DNA of 64,000 nucleotides. It comes from Thermohalobaculum sp050043005 (lineage in GTDB: Bacteria > Pseudomonadota > Alphaproteobacteria > Rhodobacterales > Rhodobacteraceae). The position numbers and the translations under genes are program-made. The stretch covers positions 38,273 to 102,272 of the forward strand of contig JBHJIZ010000026.1 in NCBI GenBank assembly GCA_050043005.1, read 5' to 3'. Below, piece after piece: positions 1-8,724 of the stretch. Positions within the stretch are counted from its first letter, which is position 1. Each line of letters starts with the position of its first letter. A model generated the notes under the pieces. It was given only the letters and a program-made list of their open reading frames with translations, was not told the origin of the DNA and searched no databases.

Positions 1-792
1 ACCGGTCCGCACGACATGGGGTCGTTCGCCTCGCGCGGAACCCACCGAATGGGAAACGCGGTGATCCGGGCCGCCGCCGCGGCGCGCGCCCAGCTGCTGG
101 AGGCCGCCGCTGAAGAGCTCGAAGTCAATGCCTCGGACCTCGTCACAGATGGGCGTGGCAACATCCACGTCCGTGGCGCGCCATCACGCACGATCACCGT
201 CGAGGAAACCGCGCAGGCCGCACAGTTCCGACAGGGCCGCACGCTCGCCGGGCGCGGGATCTTCCTGGTTCCGATGTCCGACGTTGATCCCGAAACCGGA
301 GAAATGACCCCCGTTTCGTGCTTTGCCCACGCAGCCCTGATCGTAGATCTCATCGTCGACGATGAAACCGGTGAGGTCGAAGTCACGCACATCAATTCAG
401 CCTACGAGGTCGGACGCGCGTTGAATCCGAAACTGGTCGAACAGCAGCTGATCGGCGGTGCCTGGATGGGCGTCTCGCATGCGCTCTACGAGACGACCGA
501 ACCCTATTATCCCGACCGCTCCCACGGGCCGGAAGACTTCAATCATTACCTCCAGCCCGGCCCCGGCGACGCGGTCCCGCACCATATCTCGATCCTCGAA
601 CGCCCAGCTCCCGACGCGCCCTATGGCGGCAAGGGACCAGGCGAGATGTGCGCGAACCCGGTTATCCCGGCGGTCGCCAACGCGGTCTACAACGCGGTCG
701 GCGTGCGTTGCGACAACCTGCCGATCACGCCGGAAAAAGTGCTGCGCGGCATCCGCGCCAATGGCGGTGTCCGACCGCCGGTGCAACGGTAG
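1..792 (+). CDS. Molybdopterin-binding (large) subunit of a xanthine dehydrogenase/CO dehydrogenase-family hydroxylase, 3' part
   Basis: Only the last 263 codons are present; the frame is open from base 1. The sequence has the C-terminal features of the CoxL/XdhA family, including GGKGPGE near the end, where the glutamate corresponds to the catalytic Glu next to the molybdenum site, followed by the helix ANPVIPAVANAVYNAVG. These enzymes hydroxylate aromatic, heterocyclic or CO-type substrates with a molybdenum cofactor and work with FAD and 2Fe-2S subunits. The substrate loop that separates true CO dehydrogenases from other members lies upstream of the window, so substrate cannot be assigned. 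The stop overlaps the next start (TAGTG), indicating one operon with the MoxR and VWA maturation genes. Confidence 0.9.
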   Translation, partial: TGPHDMGSFASRGTHRMGNAVIRAAAAARAQLLEAAAEELEVNASDLVTDGRGNIHVRGAPSRTITVEETAQAAQFRQGRTLAGRGIFLVPMSDVDPETGEMTPVSCFAHAALIVDLIVDDETGEVEVTHINSAYEVGRALNPKLVEQQLIGGAWMGVSHALYETTEPYYPDRSHGPEDFNHYLQPGPGDAVPHHISILERPAPDAPYGGKGPGEMCANPVIPAVANAVYNAVGVRCDNLPITPEKVLRGIRANGGVRPPVQR

Positions 793-1673
793 TGCCAATT
801 TCCCCAACGATAGCTGGGATCTCCTCACCCGATGCGCTGCAAAAAGCGCTGACGACGGCGCAGTACCTGGCCAGCCCGGATCTTGCCACGGCGGCCTATC
901 TCGCACTGGCGCTCGGCAAACCGCTGCTGCTCGAAGGTGCGCCCGGCGTCGGCAAGACCGAGGCCGCCAAAGCGCTCGGCGCCGTCCTTGCTCGCCAGGT
1001 TATCCGGCTGCAATGCTACGAGGGCATCGACGCCGCCGCATCGCTATACGAATGGAACTATCCGCGCCAGATGCTCGCAATCCGACAGGCGGGCGATCAG
1101 TTCATCAACATTTACGCCGACGATTACCTGATGGCGCGCCCACTTCTGGAATCGCTGCGCGATCCGCAGGGCACGCTGCTTCTGATCGACGAGGTCGATC
1201 GCTCGGACCATGAATTCGAGGCGTTCCTGCTCGAGTTTCTGTCGGACTTCACGATCTCGATCCCCGAAACCGGCACGGTCCGCGCCCGCACCCATCCGGT
1301 CGTCGTGCTCACCTCGAACCGTACCCGCGACCTGCACGAGGCACTCCGCCGCCGCTGTGTCTATCACTGGATAGACTACCCCTCACCCGAGCTGGAAGCA
1401 CGCATCGTGATGACCCGCGCATCCTCGGTCGCGCAGGCCACCGCAGACGCCGTCGTTGCGTCGGTCAACCTGATCCGTGCCGAGCCGCTCACCAAACCGC
1501 CGGGCGTTGCGGAAACCGTCGAATGGGCCGAGGCGGCGACGCTGCTGAACGGCCAAGGCGCGCCCTGGCCAGACGCCTTCCGGCGCGCCATCGGCACGGC
1601 GCTGAAGGATCAGGACGACATCACCTATATGGCGCCACGCCTCGACGAGATTCTGCCGGGAGAGGCCGCATGA
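792..1673 (+). CDS. MoxR-family AAA+ ATPase (CoxD-like)
   Basis: A 293-residue AAA+ ATPase with Walker A GAPGVGKT (residues 49-56) and Walker B LLLIDEVD (129-136). In carbon monoxide dehydrogenase clusters the homologue CoxD helps finish the metal centre of the molybdenum enzyme and acts with the VWA protein CoxE; the same gene order occurs here directly after a Mo-hydroxylase large subunit. I chose the GTG at 792 because it overlaps the preceding stop (TAGTG) and gives a family-length protein; an upstream in-frame start would run deep inside the previous gene. Its end overlaps the next gene by ATGA, implying translational coupling. A maturation role is inferred from context. Confidence 0.88.
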   Translation: MPISPTIAGISSPDALQKALTTAQYLASPDLATAAYLALALGKPLLLEGAPGVGKTEAAKALGAVLARQVIRLQCYEGIDAAASLYEWNYPRQMLAIRQAGDQFINIYADDYLMARPLLESLRDPQGTLLLIDEVDRSDHEFEAFLLEFLSDFTISIPETGTVRARTHPVVVLTSNRTRDLHEALRRRCVYHWIDYPSPELEARIVMTRASSVAQATADAVVASVNLIRAEPLTKPPGVAETVEWAEAATLLNGQGAPWPDAFRRAIGTALKDQDDITYMAPRLDEILPGEAA

Positions 1674-2758
1674 CGCTACCTGCGCCGACCCAACTGCTCG
1701 TTTCCTTCGCACCGCTCCTGCGCGCCAACGGATTTGCCGCAGCGCCGGACCAAACCATCGGCTTTGTCGAGGCAACCGGCCTCCTCGGCCCCACCGGGAT
1801 CGACGATATCCGCCGCGCCGCCCGGGCGTTGTTTGCGATCCCGCCGGACCGCTTTGGCAACTTTGACGCCCTCTTCAACGCGCATTTCCTGGGGGCCGCC
1901 CTGCCACAGGCGATGCCCGGCGATGACGAAGAAGTCGCCGCATACGAGCCTACGGGCGAGACAACCGAGATGCCCGATACGCCAGACGACGGCGATCCGG
2001 GCGAAGAGGCAACGGCGACGGAGCGACTTGCTCATCGGCCGGTGATCGACAGTCCGGAGCAGGCTCTGACGCGGTTACGCCGCCTCGCTCCATCGCAATT
2101 GCCGCGCCGGCGCTCCCGCCGTTTGAAACAGGATCGCACCGGGCGCCTGCCGGACTTGCGCCGCACATTGCGCGATGCGGCACGCCGGGATGGCGAAATT
2201 CTGACGCTTCCCAAGCGGCGGCGCCAAACACGGCAACGCAGGATCGTCCTGCTGATCGATATCTCGGGTTCGATGAAAGATCGATCGGACAGCGCCCTCG
2301 CCCTAGCCCACACGCTCGCGCAGGCTGCCGACCGGCTCGAAGTCTTCACCCTCGGCACCCGGCTCACCCGCATCACACCTGCACTGCGCCAGCGCAACCG
2401 GACCCGCGCGCTCGACCGCGCCGCGGCCCTGATCGCCGACATTGATGGCGGGACGAGGATCGGAGAAGCGCTGACGGCTTTCCTCGCCGTGCCCCGCTAT
2501 GCCGGATTTGCGCGCGGTGCGGCAGTGGTCGTCCTGTCAGATGGACTGGAACGCGGTGAGCCGAACACGCTTGTTGCGGCCACCCAGCGCCTGTCCCGCC
2601 TCGCCTGGCGGCTCGACTGGCTCAGCCCGCTCGCTACCGATGGCACGCCCGAGACGCAGGCGATACAGGCTATAGCGCCGATGCTCGACCACCTCGGTGA
2701 CGGTGCAACGACCGAGGCAATCAGCGATCATCTCCTCGCCATGGCGGACGCCGCATGA
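1670..2758 (+). CDS. VWA-domain protein of the CoxE family
   Basis: A 362-residue protein. The N-terminal 130 residues are acidic and variable, followed by an arginine-rich stretch (about 138-192) and a C-terminal von Willebrand factor A domain with a complete metal-ion-dependent adhesion site: D197-I-S-G-S201, a threonine in DGGTRIG and an aspartate in LSDGLERG. CoxE proteins pair with MoxR ATPases in maturation of molybdenum hydroxylases. ATGA overlaps at both ends couple it to the ATPase and to the following amidohydrolase. The function is assigned from domain and neighbourhood; nothing in the sequence names the client enzyme beyond the adjacent large subunit. Confidence 0.88.
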   Translation: MTLPAPTQLLVSFAPLLRANGFAAAPDQTIGFVEATGLLGPTGIDDIRRAARALFAIPPDRFGNFDALFNAHFLGAALPQAMPGDDEEVAAYEPTGETTEMPDTPDDGDPGEEATATERLAHRPVIDSPEQALTRLRRLAPSQLPRRRSRRLKQDRTGRLPDLRRTLRDAARRDGEILTLPKRRRQTRQRRIVLLIDISGSMKDRSDSALALAHTLAQAADRLEVFTLGTRLTRITPALRQRNRTRALDRAAALIADIDGGTRIGEALTAFLAVPRYAGFARGAAVVVLSDGLERGEPNTLVAATQRLSRLAWRLDWLSPLATDGTPETQAIQAIAPMLDHLGDGATTEAISDHLLAMADAA

Positions 2759-3630
2759 TCGACGCGCATCACCATATCTGGCGGCAGAAGGACCTGCCCT
2801 GGTTGCTCGGCCCGGAACAACCGCGGATCTTCGGGCCCTATGCGCCGATCAAGCGCGATTACCTGATCGACGAATTTCGCTCGGATCTCGAAGGCACCGG
2901 CATCGAGAAATCCGTCTACGTTCAAGCCAACTGGGCACCGAACTGGGCCGCCGACGAGGCCGCCTGGATCCAGTCCATCGCGGATCAGACCGGCTGGCCG
3001 CACGGCATCGTCGCCTATGCCGACTTCACCGTGCCGGATGTGCGGCCGCAACTCGACAAGCTGGCCCAGTACGCGCTGCTGCGCGGAATCCGCCAGCAGT
3101 TTCATTGGCACGAAAATCCGCTCTATCGCTTTGCCAAGCACGCCAACCTGTGCACGGACCCGACGGTCCAACGAAACATCGCGCATTTGGCGGACCATGG
3201 CTGGGCCTTCGATCTGCAGGTGTTTGCGCCTCAGATGGCGGGTGCCGCCGAATTGGCCGCAGCCTGTCCGGACGTGACCTTCGTCCTTCAGCACGCCGGC
3301 ATGCTGGAAGATGTATCGAAGGACGGGATGACGGCCTGGTGCAAAGGCATGAGGGCCCTGGCCGCGCAACCGAACGTGACCACGAAGCTCAGCGCCTTCG
3401 GCACCTTCATTCACCGCAACGATCCGGATTTCATTGCGGCGACGATCCATGAGACGCTCAAGATCTTCGGGGCCGAGCGTTGCATGTTCGGTTCGAACTT
3501 TCCGATCGAGAAGATCTGGACCAGCTATGCAGACCTGTTCGCGGCCTTCGAGGCGGCGACCGCTGAACTGCCGGCCAAAACACAAAGTGCAATCTTCAAC
3601 GACACCGCAGCGCGGGTCTACCGCATCTGA
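2755..3630 (+). CDS. Amidohydrolase family 2 (TIM-barrel metal-dependent hydrolase)
   Basis: A 291-residue protein opening with MIDAHHHIW, the beta-1 metal-binding His-x-His signature of the amidohydrolase-2 family. Later landmarks are the LQHAGM segment (about 180) and MFGSNFPIEK near residue 243, which matches the conserved FGSNFP/Asp region of 2-pyrone-4,6-dicarboxylate lactonase and related lactonases or decarboxylases. Its start overlaps the VWA gene by ATGA and the next gene follows after 12 bases with a GGAGGG ribosome site, so it belongs to the same operon. It probably hydrolyses a lactone or decarboxylates an intermediate made after hydroxylation by the Mo enzyme; the substrate is unknown. 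Confidence 0.85.
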   Translation: MIDAHHHIWRQKDLPWLLGPEQPRIFGPYAPIKRDYLIDEFRSDLEGTGIEKSVYVQANWAPNWAADEAAWIQSIADQTGWPHGIVAYADFTVPDVRPQLDKLAQYALLRGIRQQFHWHENPLYRFAKHANLCTDPTVQRNIAHLADHGWAFDLQVFAPQMAGAAELAAACPDVTFVLQHAGMLEDVSKDGMTAWCKGMRALAAQPNVTTKLSAFGTFIHRNDPDFIAATIHETLKIFGAERCMFGSNFPIEKIWTSYADLFAAFEAATAELPAKTQSAIFNDTAARVYRI

Positions 3631-3642
3631 GGGAGGGACATC

Positions 3643-4491
3643 ATGGCCTTAACCATCCACACGCTCGATTACGGCGAGATCGAACTGGAGAACTCGTTTC
3701 TTGTGCTCGGCCACAACTGCGGCCGCACCCGTCGCGTTGCGACCTTTGGTTTCCTGATACTCGGCGGCGAATACCCGGTGCTCGTGGACACCGGCTACCG
3801 GGACAATGCGATCATGGAAACACTCGGGATGCGCGGCTACCAGTACCATGACAACATGATCGAGCAGCAACTCGCCCGCCACGGCGTCAAGTTGGGTGAT
3901 GTCCGCTACATCCTGCACACGCACTTGCATATCGATCACGCGGGCAAGGACGACCACTTCCCGATGAACACCACGGTGGTGCTGAACCGGCGCGAGATGG
4001 AGTTCTCGGTTTCCGGCATCATGTACCCGCAATACCCGAAGCCCGACATCATGCATCTGGTCGAGCGCATCTATGAGCCCGAGGCGATCCGCTTCCTGGA
4101 CCTCGAGATATCCGGTGCCGAGGAGATCATTCCCGGCGTCTGGTGCGAACCGGCTTATGCCCACACCGAAGGCTCGATGAACGTGATCGTCGACACCGGC
4201 GACGGGCTCGCCTGCATCTGCGGCGACGTGATCTATGACTTCAATGACCAGATCATCGAGCATGTCCGGGGCAACAACTACATGGAACCGCAGGTCACGG
4301 GGAACCATGCCGGTTCCAAGCGCAACGAGAAGGCGCAGCTCAAGAAGCTGCTCAACAACTTCACCTATCTGCTACCGGTCCATGACCGCGGCGCAAAGGT
4401 CGAACACGGTCAAGTGGTCGGACGGCTCGGCATGACTTGCCCGGGTCCCATCACCGAGACGCTGCCCCGCCGCAACTGGTTCCCGGCCTGA
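3643..4491 (+). CDS. Metallo-beta-lactamase-fold hydrolase, N-acyl homoserine lactonase family
   Basis: A 282-residue protein with the metallo-beta-lactamase motif HTHLHIDH (ligands H94, H96, D98, H99) and later conserved histidines in the AYAHTEG and PVHDRG segments. Family annotation is usually N-acyl homoserine lactonase, but here it sits inside a catabolic operon with another putative lactonase, so it may open a ring of a pathway intermediate instead of quenching signalling. GGAGGGACATC gives a good ribosome site before the ATG. No signal peptide is visible, so it is probably cytoplasmic. Confidence 0.85.
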   Translation: MALTIHTLDYGEIELENSFLVLGHNCGRTRRVATFGFLILGGEYPVLVDTGYRDNAIMETLGMRGYQYHDNMIEQQLARHGVKLGDVRYILHTHLHIDHAGKDDHFPMNTTVVLNRREMEFSVSGIMYPQYPKPDIMHLVERIYEPEAIRFLDLEISGAEEIIPGVWCEPAYAHTEGSMNVIVDTGDGLACICGDVIYDFNDQIIEHVRGNNYMEPQVTGNHAGSKRNEKAQLKKLLNNFTYLLPVHDRGAKVEHGQVVGRLGMTCPGPITETLPRRNWFPA

Positions 4492-4565
4492 GCCATGAGC
4501 GCGCGCTGCCTCGAACAACCAGGCAACGGCTCGGGTCGACTCCGGGTTGTTACCAATGGCCGATC

Positions 4566-4601
4566 AAAGGAATACCTTTTCACTACCAAAGGAATACCTT
4601 T
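4566..4601. promoter_or_regulatory. Two identical 14-bp palindromes (candidate tandem operator)
   Basis: AAAGGAATACCTTT occurs at 4566-4579 and again at 4588-4601. Each copy is a perfect inverted repeat (AAAGG-AATA-CCTTT), and the centres are 22 bases apart, two helical turns, as expected for two dimers binding the same DNA face. The pair lies in the 186-base gap before the SMP-30/isochorismatase gene at 4678. No cognate regulator is adjacent within the window; it may lie upstream. Confidence 0.55.
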
Positions 4602-4677
4602 GCATGACCATTGCACCATGCCCCGAACAACAGCGCCAAGCAGCGCGCGCTGCATCTGAGCAAGGGGGTCCAGCACC

Positions 4678-6288
4678 ATGCCGCACAAAGCCGTGGACAG
4701 TCGTTTCACCGGTCTGATCGATCCGAACGCCCGGGTAGAACAGCTCGGCTCGGGCTTCACTTTCACCGAGGGGCCGATCTGGCATCCTCTTGAAAGAAAT
4801 CTGCTTTTCTCGGACATGCCAGCCGATGTCCGGCGCCGCTGGTCACCCGAAGGCGGCGTCGAGGAGATCATGCGCCCCTCCCACAAAGGGAACGGCATGA
4901 CCTATGACGCAGACCTGAACCTGCTGGTCTGCGAACACGCGACGTCCTCGGTCACCCGTTTCCGGCCTGATGGCACGCGTGAGGTTCTAGCGAGCCACTT
5001 CGAGGGTAAAGAACTCAATTCTCCCAACGACTTATGCGTCGGCCGCGATGGCTCGATCTATTTCACAGATCCGACCTATGGCCGGATGCCCGGTTTCGGC
5101 GTCGAACGCCCGTTGCAGCAAAATTTCCGTGGCGTCTACCGGATTCCGCCGAACCACAATCCCGGCGATGAACCGCAACTGGTCACCGACCGTTACATGT
5201 TCACGCAACCAAACGGATTGTGTTTCAGCCCATGCGAACGCTGGATGTGGGTCAACGATACCGACCAGGCGAACATCCGAAAATTCGACGTCGCACCGGA
5301 CGGGAATCTGGTGAACGGACGCGTTTTTGCCAGTGGAATCAAAGAGGAAGGCCGGGCCGGCGTGCCCGACGGCATGAAGGCTGACAAGGACGGAAACGTC
5401 TATGTCACCGCTCCGGGAGGCGTCTGGGTCTACGATTTCCATGGCCTCCTGCTGGGCGAGATCCATGTGCCTGAGATGGTCGCAAACCTGCATTGGGGCG
5501 GCGAAGACTGGTCCGATCTTTATTTCTGCGCCTGCACTGGGCTCTATCGGATGGCGACGAAAAAGCAGGGCCGCGTTGAGGCGTTCATGGCTTCGAAACC
5601 ATATTCGGTTACCACAACACCTGCGTCGGGCAGGGAACCTACCCAGACACAGACTGCCGCCGGCGAACCGGCGCTGGAGATCGTTCCGCGGCGAACCGCG
5701 TTGATCATCCAGGACATGCAGAATGATGTGATCATTCCCGGCGGCGCGTTCGCTGAAAGCGGCGCGCCCGACCACGCAAGCCAGCAGAATGTGATCCACA
5801 ACAGCGCCCGCCTCGCCGCCGCCTGCCGCGGCGCTGGCATCCAAGTCATACATGTCTGGTTTACGTGTGAACCCGGCCATCCAGGAATCGGACGAAATGC
5901 GCCTTTGTTTCAAGGACTTACTGATGGGAATGCGCTGGTCAAAGGAACCTGGGGCGCTCAGCCAGCAAAAGGACTCGAACCCGCCGAGCGGGATCTGGTG
6001 GTCGAGAAGCAGTCGATGTCGGCGTGGGAGACCTCGCGCCTCGAAGCCGTCCTGCACCGCCTCGGCATCGATACCCTAATCAACACGGGCGCATGGACCA
6101 ACATGTCGGTCGAACACACGGCGCGCACAGCAGCCGACAAGGGCTTCCATGTGATCGTGCCGGAAGATTCCTGCTCGACCATGAACGCCGACTGGCACCG
6201 CGCCTCGATCGACTTTGCGATGTCCAATGTCGCCGCGATCACGACGACTGATGCGGTCATCACGGCGATCCGGAACGCCCAGGCATGA
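4678..6288 (+). CDS. Fusion of SMP-30/gluconolactonase domain and isochorismatase-like hydrolase domain
   Basis: A 536-residue two-domain protein. Residues 1-310 form an SMP-30/gluconolaconase-type beta-propeller with metal-ligand positions E31 (FTEGPIW), the SPND loop (115-118) and D231 (VPDG). After a Thr/Pro-rich linker (about 311-335), residues 338-536 are an isochorismatase-like cysteine hydrolase with D346 (IIQDMQND) and K444 (VEKQ). The nucleophilic cysteine expected in the TxxCVExTAR segment is serine (S477, TNMSVEHTAR), so amidase chemistry may be altered or lost. AAGGGGG about 8 bases upstream supports the ATG. The fusion would couple lactone opening to amide hydrolysis in the same pathway; this is inference. 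The next gene starts inside its stop codon. Confidence 0.85.
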   Translation: MPHKAVDSRFTGLIDPNARVEQLGSGFTFTEGPIWHPLERNLLFSDMPADVRRRWSPEGGVEEIMRPSHKGNGMTYDADLNLLVCEHATSSVTRFRPDGTREVLASHFEGKELNSPNDLCVGRDGSIYFTDPTYGRMPGFGVERPLQQNFRGVYRIPPNHNPGDEPQLVTDRYMFTQPNGLCFSPCERWMWVNDTDQANIRKFDVAPDGNLVNGRVFASGIKEEGRAGVPDGMKADKDGNVYVTAPGGVWVYDFHGLLLGEIHVPEMVANLHWGGEDWSDLYFCACTGLYRMATKKQGRVEAFMASKPYSVTTTPASGREPTQTQTAAGEPALEIVPRRTALIIQDMQNDVIIPGGAFAESGAPDHASQQNVIHNSARLAAACRGAGIQVIHVWFTCEPGHPGIGRNAPLFQGLTDGNALVKGTWGAQPAKGLEPAERDLVVEKQSMSAWETSRLEAVLHRLGIDTLINTGAWTNMSVEHTARTAADKGFHVIVPEDSCSTMNADWHRASIDFAMSNVAAITTTDAVITAIRNAQA

Positions 6289-6752
6289 GCGACACGCGCG
6301 ACACCTCGCCGACCGCGCGCTTGCGCCACGAAGCCGGGCGACCAGCCCGTCTGATACGGACGATCCTGCAGATTATCCTTGGGATCGGCCTGGCAATCGC
6401 GCTGATCCTGAAGGTCTACATGCTAGTGCTGACTGACCATGTCTGCACCACGGAAGAGACGAGCCTGGGCAACGTCATTCGCTGCACGGGAACGCTCCAT
6501 CTGATGGCCTATGTGCTTGCGATATCGGCCGGATTCGAACTGGCCTATCGCCTGTTCTTCGACGTGATCGAACAGACGCTGACGCCGATCGCGCTTGGGT
6601 TCGCGGCGGCAGTTCTGTTCACGTTGGGCCGCCTGCCCGAAGATCCACTGGGCTGGCGTGATGCGATCGTATTGGTCGTCCTGACGGGCGCGATGGTTGG
6701 GATCATCTGGATGCGCGGCAGACTGATTCCACCGCGCGAACATGACTCCTGA
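6285..6752 (+). CDS. Small four-helix integral membrane protein, unknown function
   Basis: A 155-residue protein with hydrophobic segments at about residues 25-47, 72-92, 100-116 and 127-146, consistent with a four-helix inner-membrane protein. Its start overlaps the preceding fusion gene (ATGA), so it is the last gene of the catabolic operon before a bidirectional hairpin. I do not recognise the family. It might be a minor transport or membrane accessory component for the pathway, but no transporter signature is visible. Confidence 0.7.
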   Translation: MSDTRDTSPTARLRHEAGRPARLIRTILQIILGIGLAIALILKVYMLVLTDHVCTTEETSLGNVIRCTGTLHLMAYVLAISAGFELAYRLFFDVIEQTLTPIALGFAAAVLFTLGRLPEDPLGWRDAIVLVVLTGAMVGIIWMRGRLIPPREHDS

Positions 6753-6763
6753 GGCCAAACGTA

Positions 6764-6790
6764 GAAGACGGCGCAAGCCGCGCCGCCTTC
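6764..6790. terminator. Hairpin between convergent genes
   Basis: GAAGACGGCGC (6764-6774) and GCGCCGCCTTC (6780-6790) form an 11-bp stem with one mismatch around a 5-base loop. It lies between the end of the plus-strand membrane-protein gene and the end of the minus-strand oxygenase gene, the place for a shared terminator. A clean T-run is lacking. Confidence 0.5.
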
Positions 6791-6812
6791 AAGTTACTTG
6801 GCTGTCCCGAGT

Positions 6813-7658
6813 TTACTCGATGACGACAAAGGTGCGGACCTCGATGCTCTCGCGCGCAGGCTTACCGTCTTCATCTGGCAGGCGGATCGCGGTGTGCGGC
6901 GTGAATTGAGCAACGCTCTCATAGCTGTCCCAACCCTTGATCAGCAGCACCTCGTCGCGGGTCATTTCCGGGGCGTAGTACCACTTCTGAGCCGGGTTCT
7001 GCTCGAGGTGATAGATCTCGCCCACACGATCCGGGAACACCTGGTCCGTCGCGATCAGATCAGCCTCGGCCACGGTTGAAGCGTCGGCCAGTGCGAGCGG
7101 AGACCTCTGTACAGGACCCGAGATCGGACGCCACACGTTGACCTGTACGATACGCGCGCCCGCTGCGATGAAACGGTCGTACTCCTCGGTGCCGAACGCG
7201 TCGCGCGCCCGTTGCGGACCACTCTTCGCGGTGTAGTCGACGTGGATGCGCCCGGCAGGCCCACGATTGCCGTCCTTGTTGGCCGCGCCTGTTCCGTCGT
7301 CTGAACGGCGTGTGGCATCGAAGATCGCGACCTCACCAGCGCCAAGCTCGGATTTCAGGAGGTCTTTGATCTCGTTGTAGTAGTCACTCTCGACAACGGC
7401 ATCATCATAGAGATCACTGACCCCGGTCGGAACACTGCGCAGGGCAAAGCCCTCTCGGTCCAACGAGAACCGATCGGCATGCGGTCTAAGATCTGCGACA
7501 CGAATGTCATGGTCCTCGACCTCGAAGAAATACTTGGTCGCGCTGCCCGTCAACGCCTGGCTGTGGATAACCGGTTTCTCGGCTTGTGGCGTGATGAATG
7601 TCAGCGGGGCGACAACATCGCGGCGCGTGTCGAACTCGGCTTGGGTGATCTTGTTCAT
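6813..7658 (-). CDS. CmcJ/NvfI-family oxygenase-like protein
   Basis: A 281-residue protein matching the CmcJ/NvfI (cephamycin methoxylase P8 chain/GA4 desaturase-like) family by the pattern DATRRSD, then a small linker and RIHVDYT with a downstream GPQRAR, and the segment QVNVWRPI near residue 175. Fungal NvfI members are iron/2-oxoglutarate dioxygenases; the His-x-Asp of HVDYT fits a metal-binding pair. A likely reaction is oxidation of a small hydrophobic molecule, substrate unknown. The upstream LysR regulator is encoded on the same strand 100 bases away, with its stop facing this start. The gene is convergent with the catabolic operon and probably independent of it. Confidence 0.75.
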   Translation of the reverse strand: MNKITQAEFDTRRDVVAPLTFITPQAEKPVIHSQALTGSATKYFFEVEDHDIRVADLRPHADRFSLDREGFALRSVPTGVSDLYDDAVVESDYYNEIKDLLKSELGAGEVAIFDATRRSDDGTGAANKDGNRGPAGRIHVDYTAKSGPQRARDAFGTEEYDRFIAAGARIVQVNVWRPISGPVQRSPLALADASTVAEADLIATDQVFPDRVGEIYHLEQNPAQKWYYAPEMTRDEVLLIKGWDSYESVAQFTPHTAIRLPDEDGKPARESIEVRTFVVIE

Positions 7659-7758
7659 CTCGGCTCTCCTGATGCAGGCTTCGTCTCGGATGACGTCAAC
7701 GTGGCCATTCCGGATCCCGCAAACAAATGAGAAGCCTTCAGGGTGACTTGAGTTTCTC

Positions 7759-8673
7759 TCAAGACATAGGCGAGGTTGTCTCCGGCCCAGAGACCTGTTC
7801 GCGCAACCAACGGTGCAGTCGCCGCGAAACCGCAGTCATTGGCTGCCGGTCCGAATGACAGAGGTAGTATGCAGCCCCAGTCGGTCCTGCCGCTCCGAAC
7901 GGCGCGACAAGCGTTCCCGCGGCAAGCCGCGCCTCGATGTATGGCGCACGCCCCATCGCCATGCCGTGGCCCGTCTCGGCAATTTGCAGGCTCTGCTCGA
8001 TCGAATCGACTTCCAACGCGTCGCTGAGGTCGGGCGGAGGCAATCCCCGTGCACGGGCCCATTCCTCCCATTCCGCTGGAATTGCGCGGTTCAGGATCAG
8101 GCGTTTCCCAACCGGTATGGCATCCAGGTCGACACCGTCCGGCAGATATCCTGGTGCCGCGATCGGCGTGGCACGGTCCGCAAACAAGAAGTCCGAATGC
8201 GTGCCCGACCATGCTCCCTTCCCATAGCGCACGGCCAGATCGACGTGATCGCGAACCAGATCGACAATCCGAGTCGTAAGCACCAGTTGCACATCGATGT
8301 CGGGAAAGGCCGCCTCGAACCGGCCAAGCATGGGCAAAAGCCACGTGGCCGCCAAAGACGGTGGAAGGGTCAGCCGTACCACCTGACGCCCCGACGCAGG
8401 CAGGATCGCGTCGGTCGCCGCCTGAATTTCCCTCAACGCTGGTTCAATTCTGGCCAGATAACGCTGCCCGACTGGTGTCAGCGCAAGACGACCGGAGCTG
8501 CGATCGAACAGTTTCGCGTTCAAGGCTGCTTCAAGCGATTTCAGTTGGTGACTGACGGCGGATTCCGTCACGCCCAGAACCGACGCAGCATCTGCCAAGC
8601 GGTCAGACGTTGCGGCTGCCCAGAAGGCCATCAGGGCGCGAAACGGCGGCAGCTTGAGGCGTTCGTCGGACAT
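7759..8673 (-). CDS. LysR-family transcriptional regulator (GcvA-like)
   Basis: A 304-residue LysR-type regulator. The N-terminal winged helix-turn-helix spans about residues 10-68, with a recognition region around VTESAVSHQLKSLE, and the remainder is a periplasmic-binding-like effector domain. I prefer the ATG at 8673 (MSDERLK) over a GTG 33 bases upstream because it gives the usual short N-terminus. It lies upstream of, and on the same strand as, the CmcJ-like gene, the obvious candidate target. The effector is unknown. Confidence 0.85.
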   Translation of the reverse strand: MSDERLKLPPFRALMAFWAAATSDRLADAASVLGVTESAVSHQLKSLEAALNAKLFDRSSGRLALTPVGQRYLARIEPALREIQAATDAILPASGRQVVRLTLPPSLAATWLLPMLGRFEAAFPDIDVQLVLTTRIVDLVRDHVDLAVRYGKGAWSGTHSDFLFADRATPIAAPGYLPDGVDLDAIPVGKRLILNRAIPAEWEEWARARGLPPPDLSDALEVDSIEQSLQIAETGHGMAMGRAPYIEARLAAGTLVAPFGAAGPTGAAYYLCHSDRQPMTAVSRRLHRWLREQVSGPETTSPMS

Positions 8674-8724
8674 CGCCGCAGCATAGCCGAAGGCGCCGGG
8701 ATGCACAGGTGTTTCGGGGCGATC

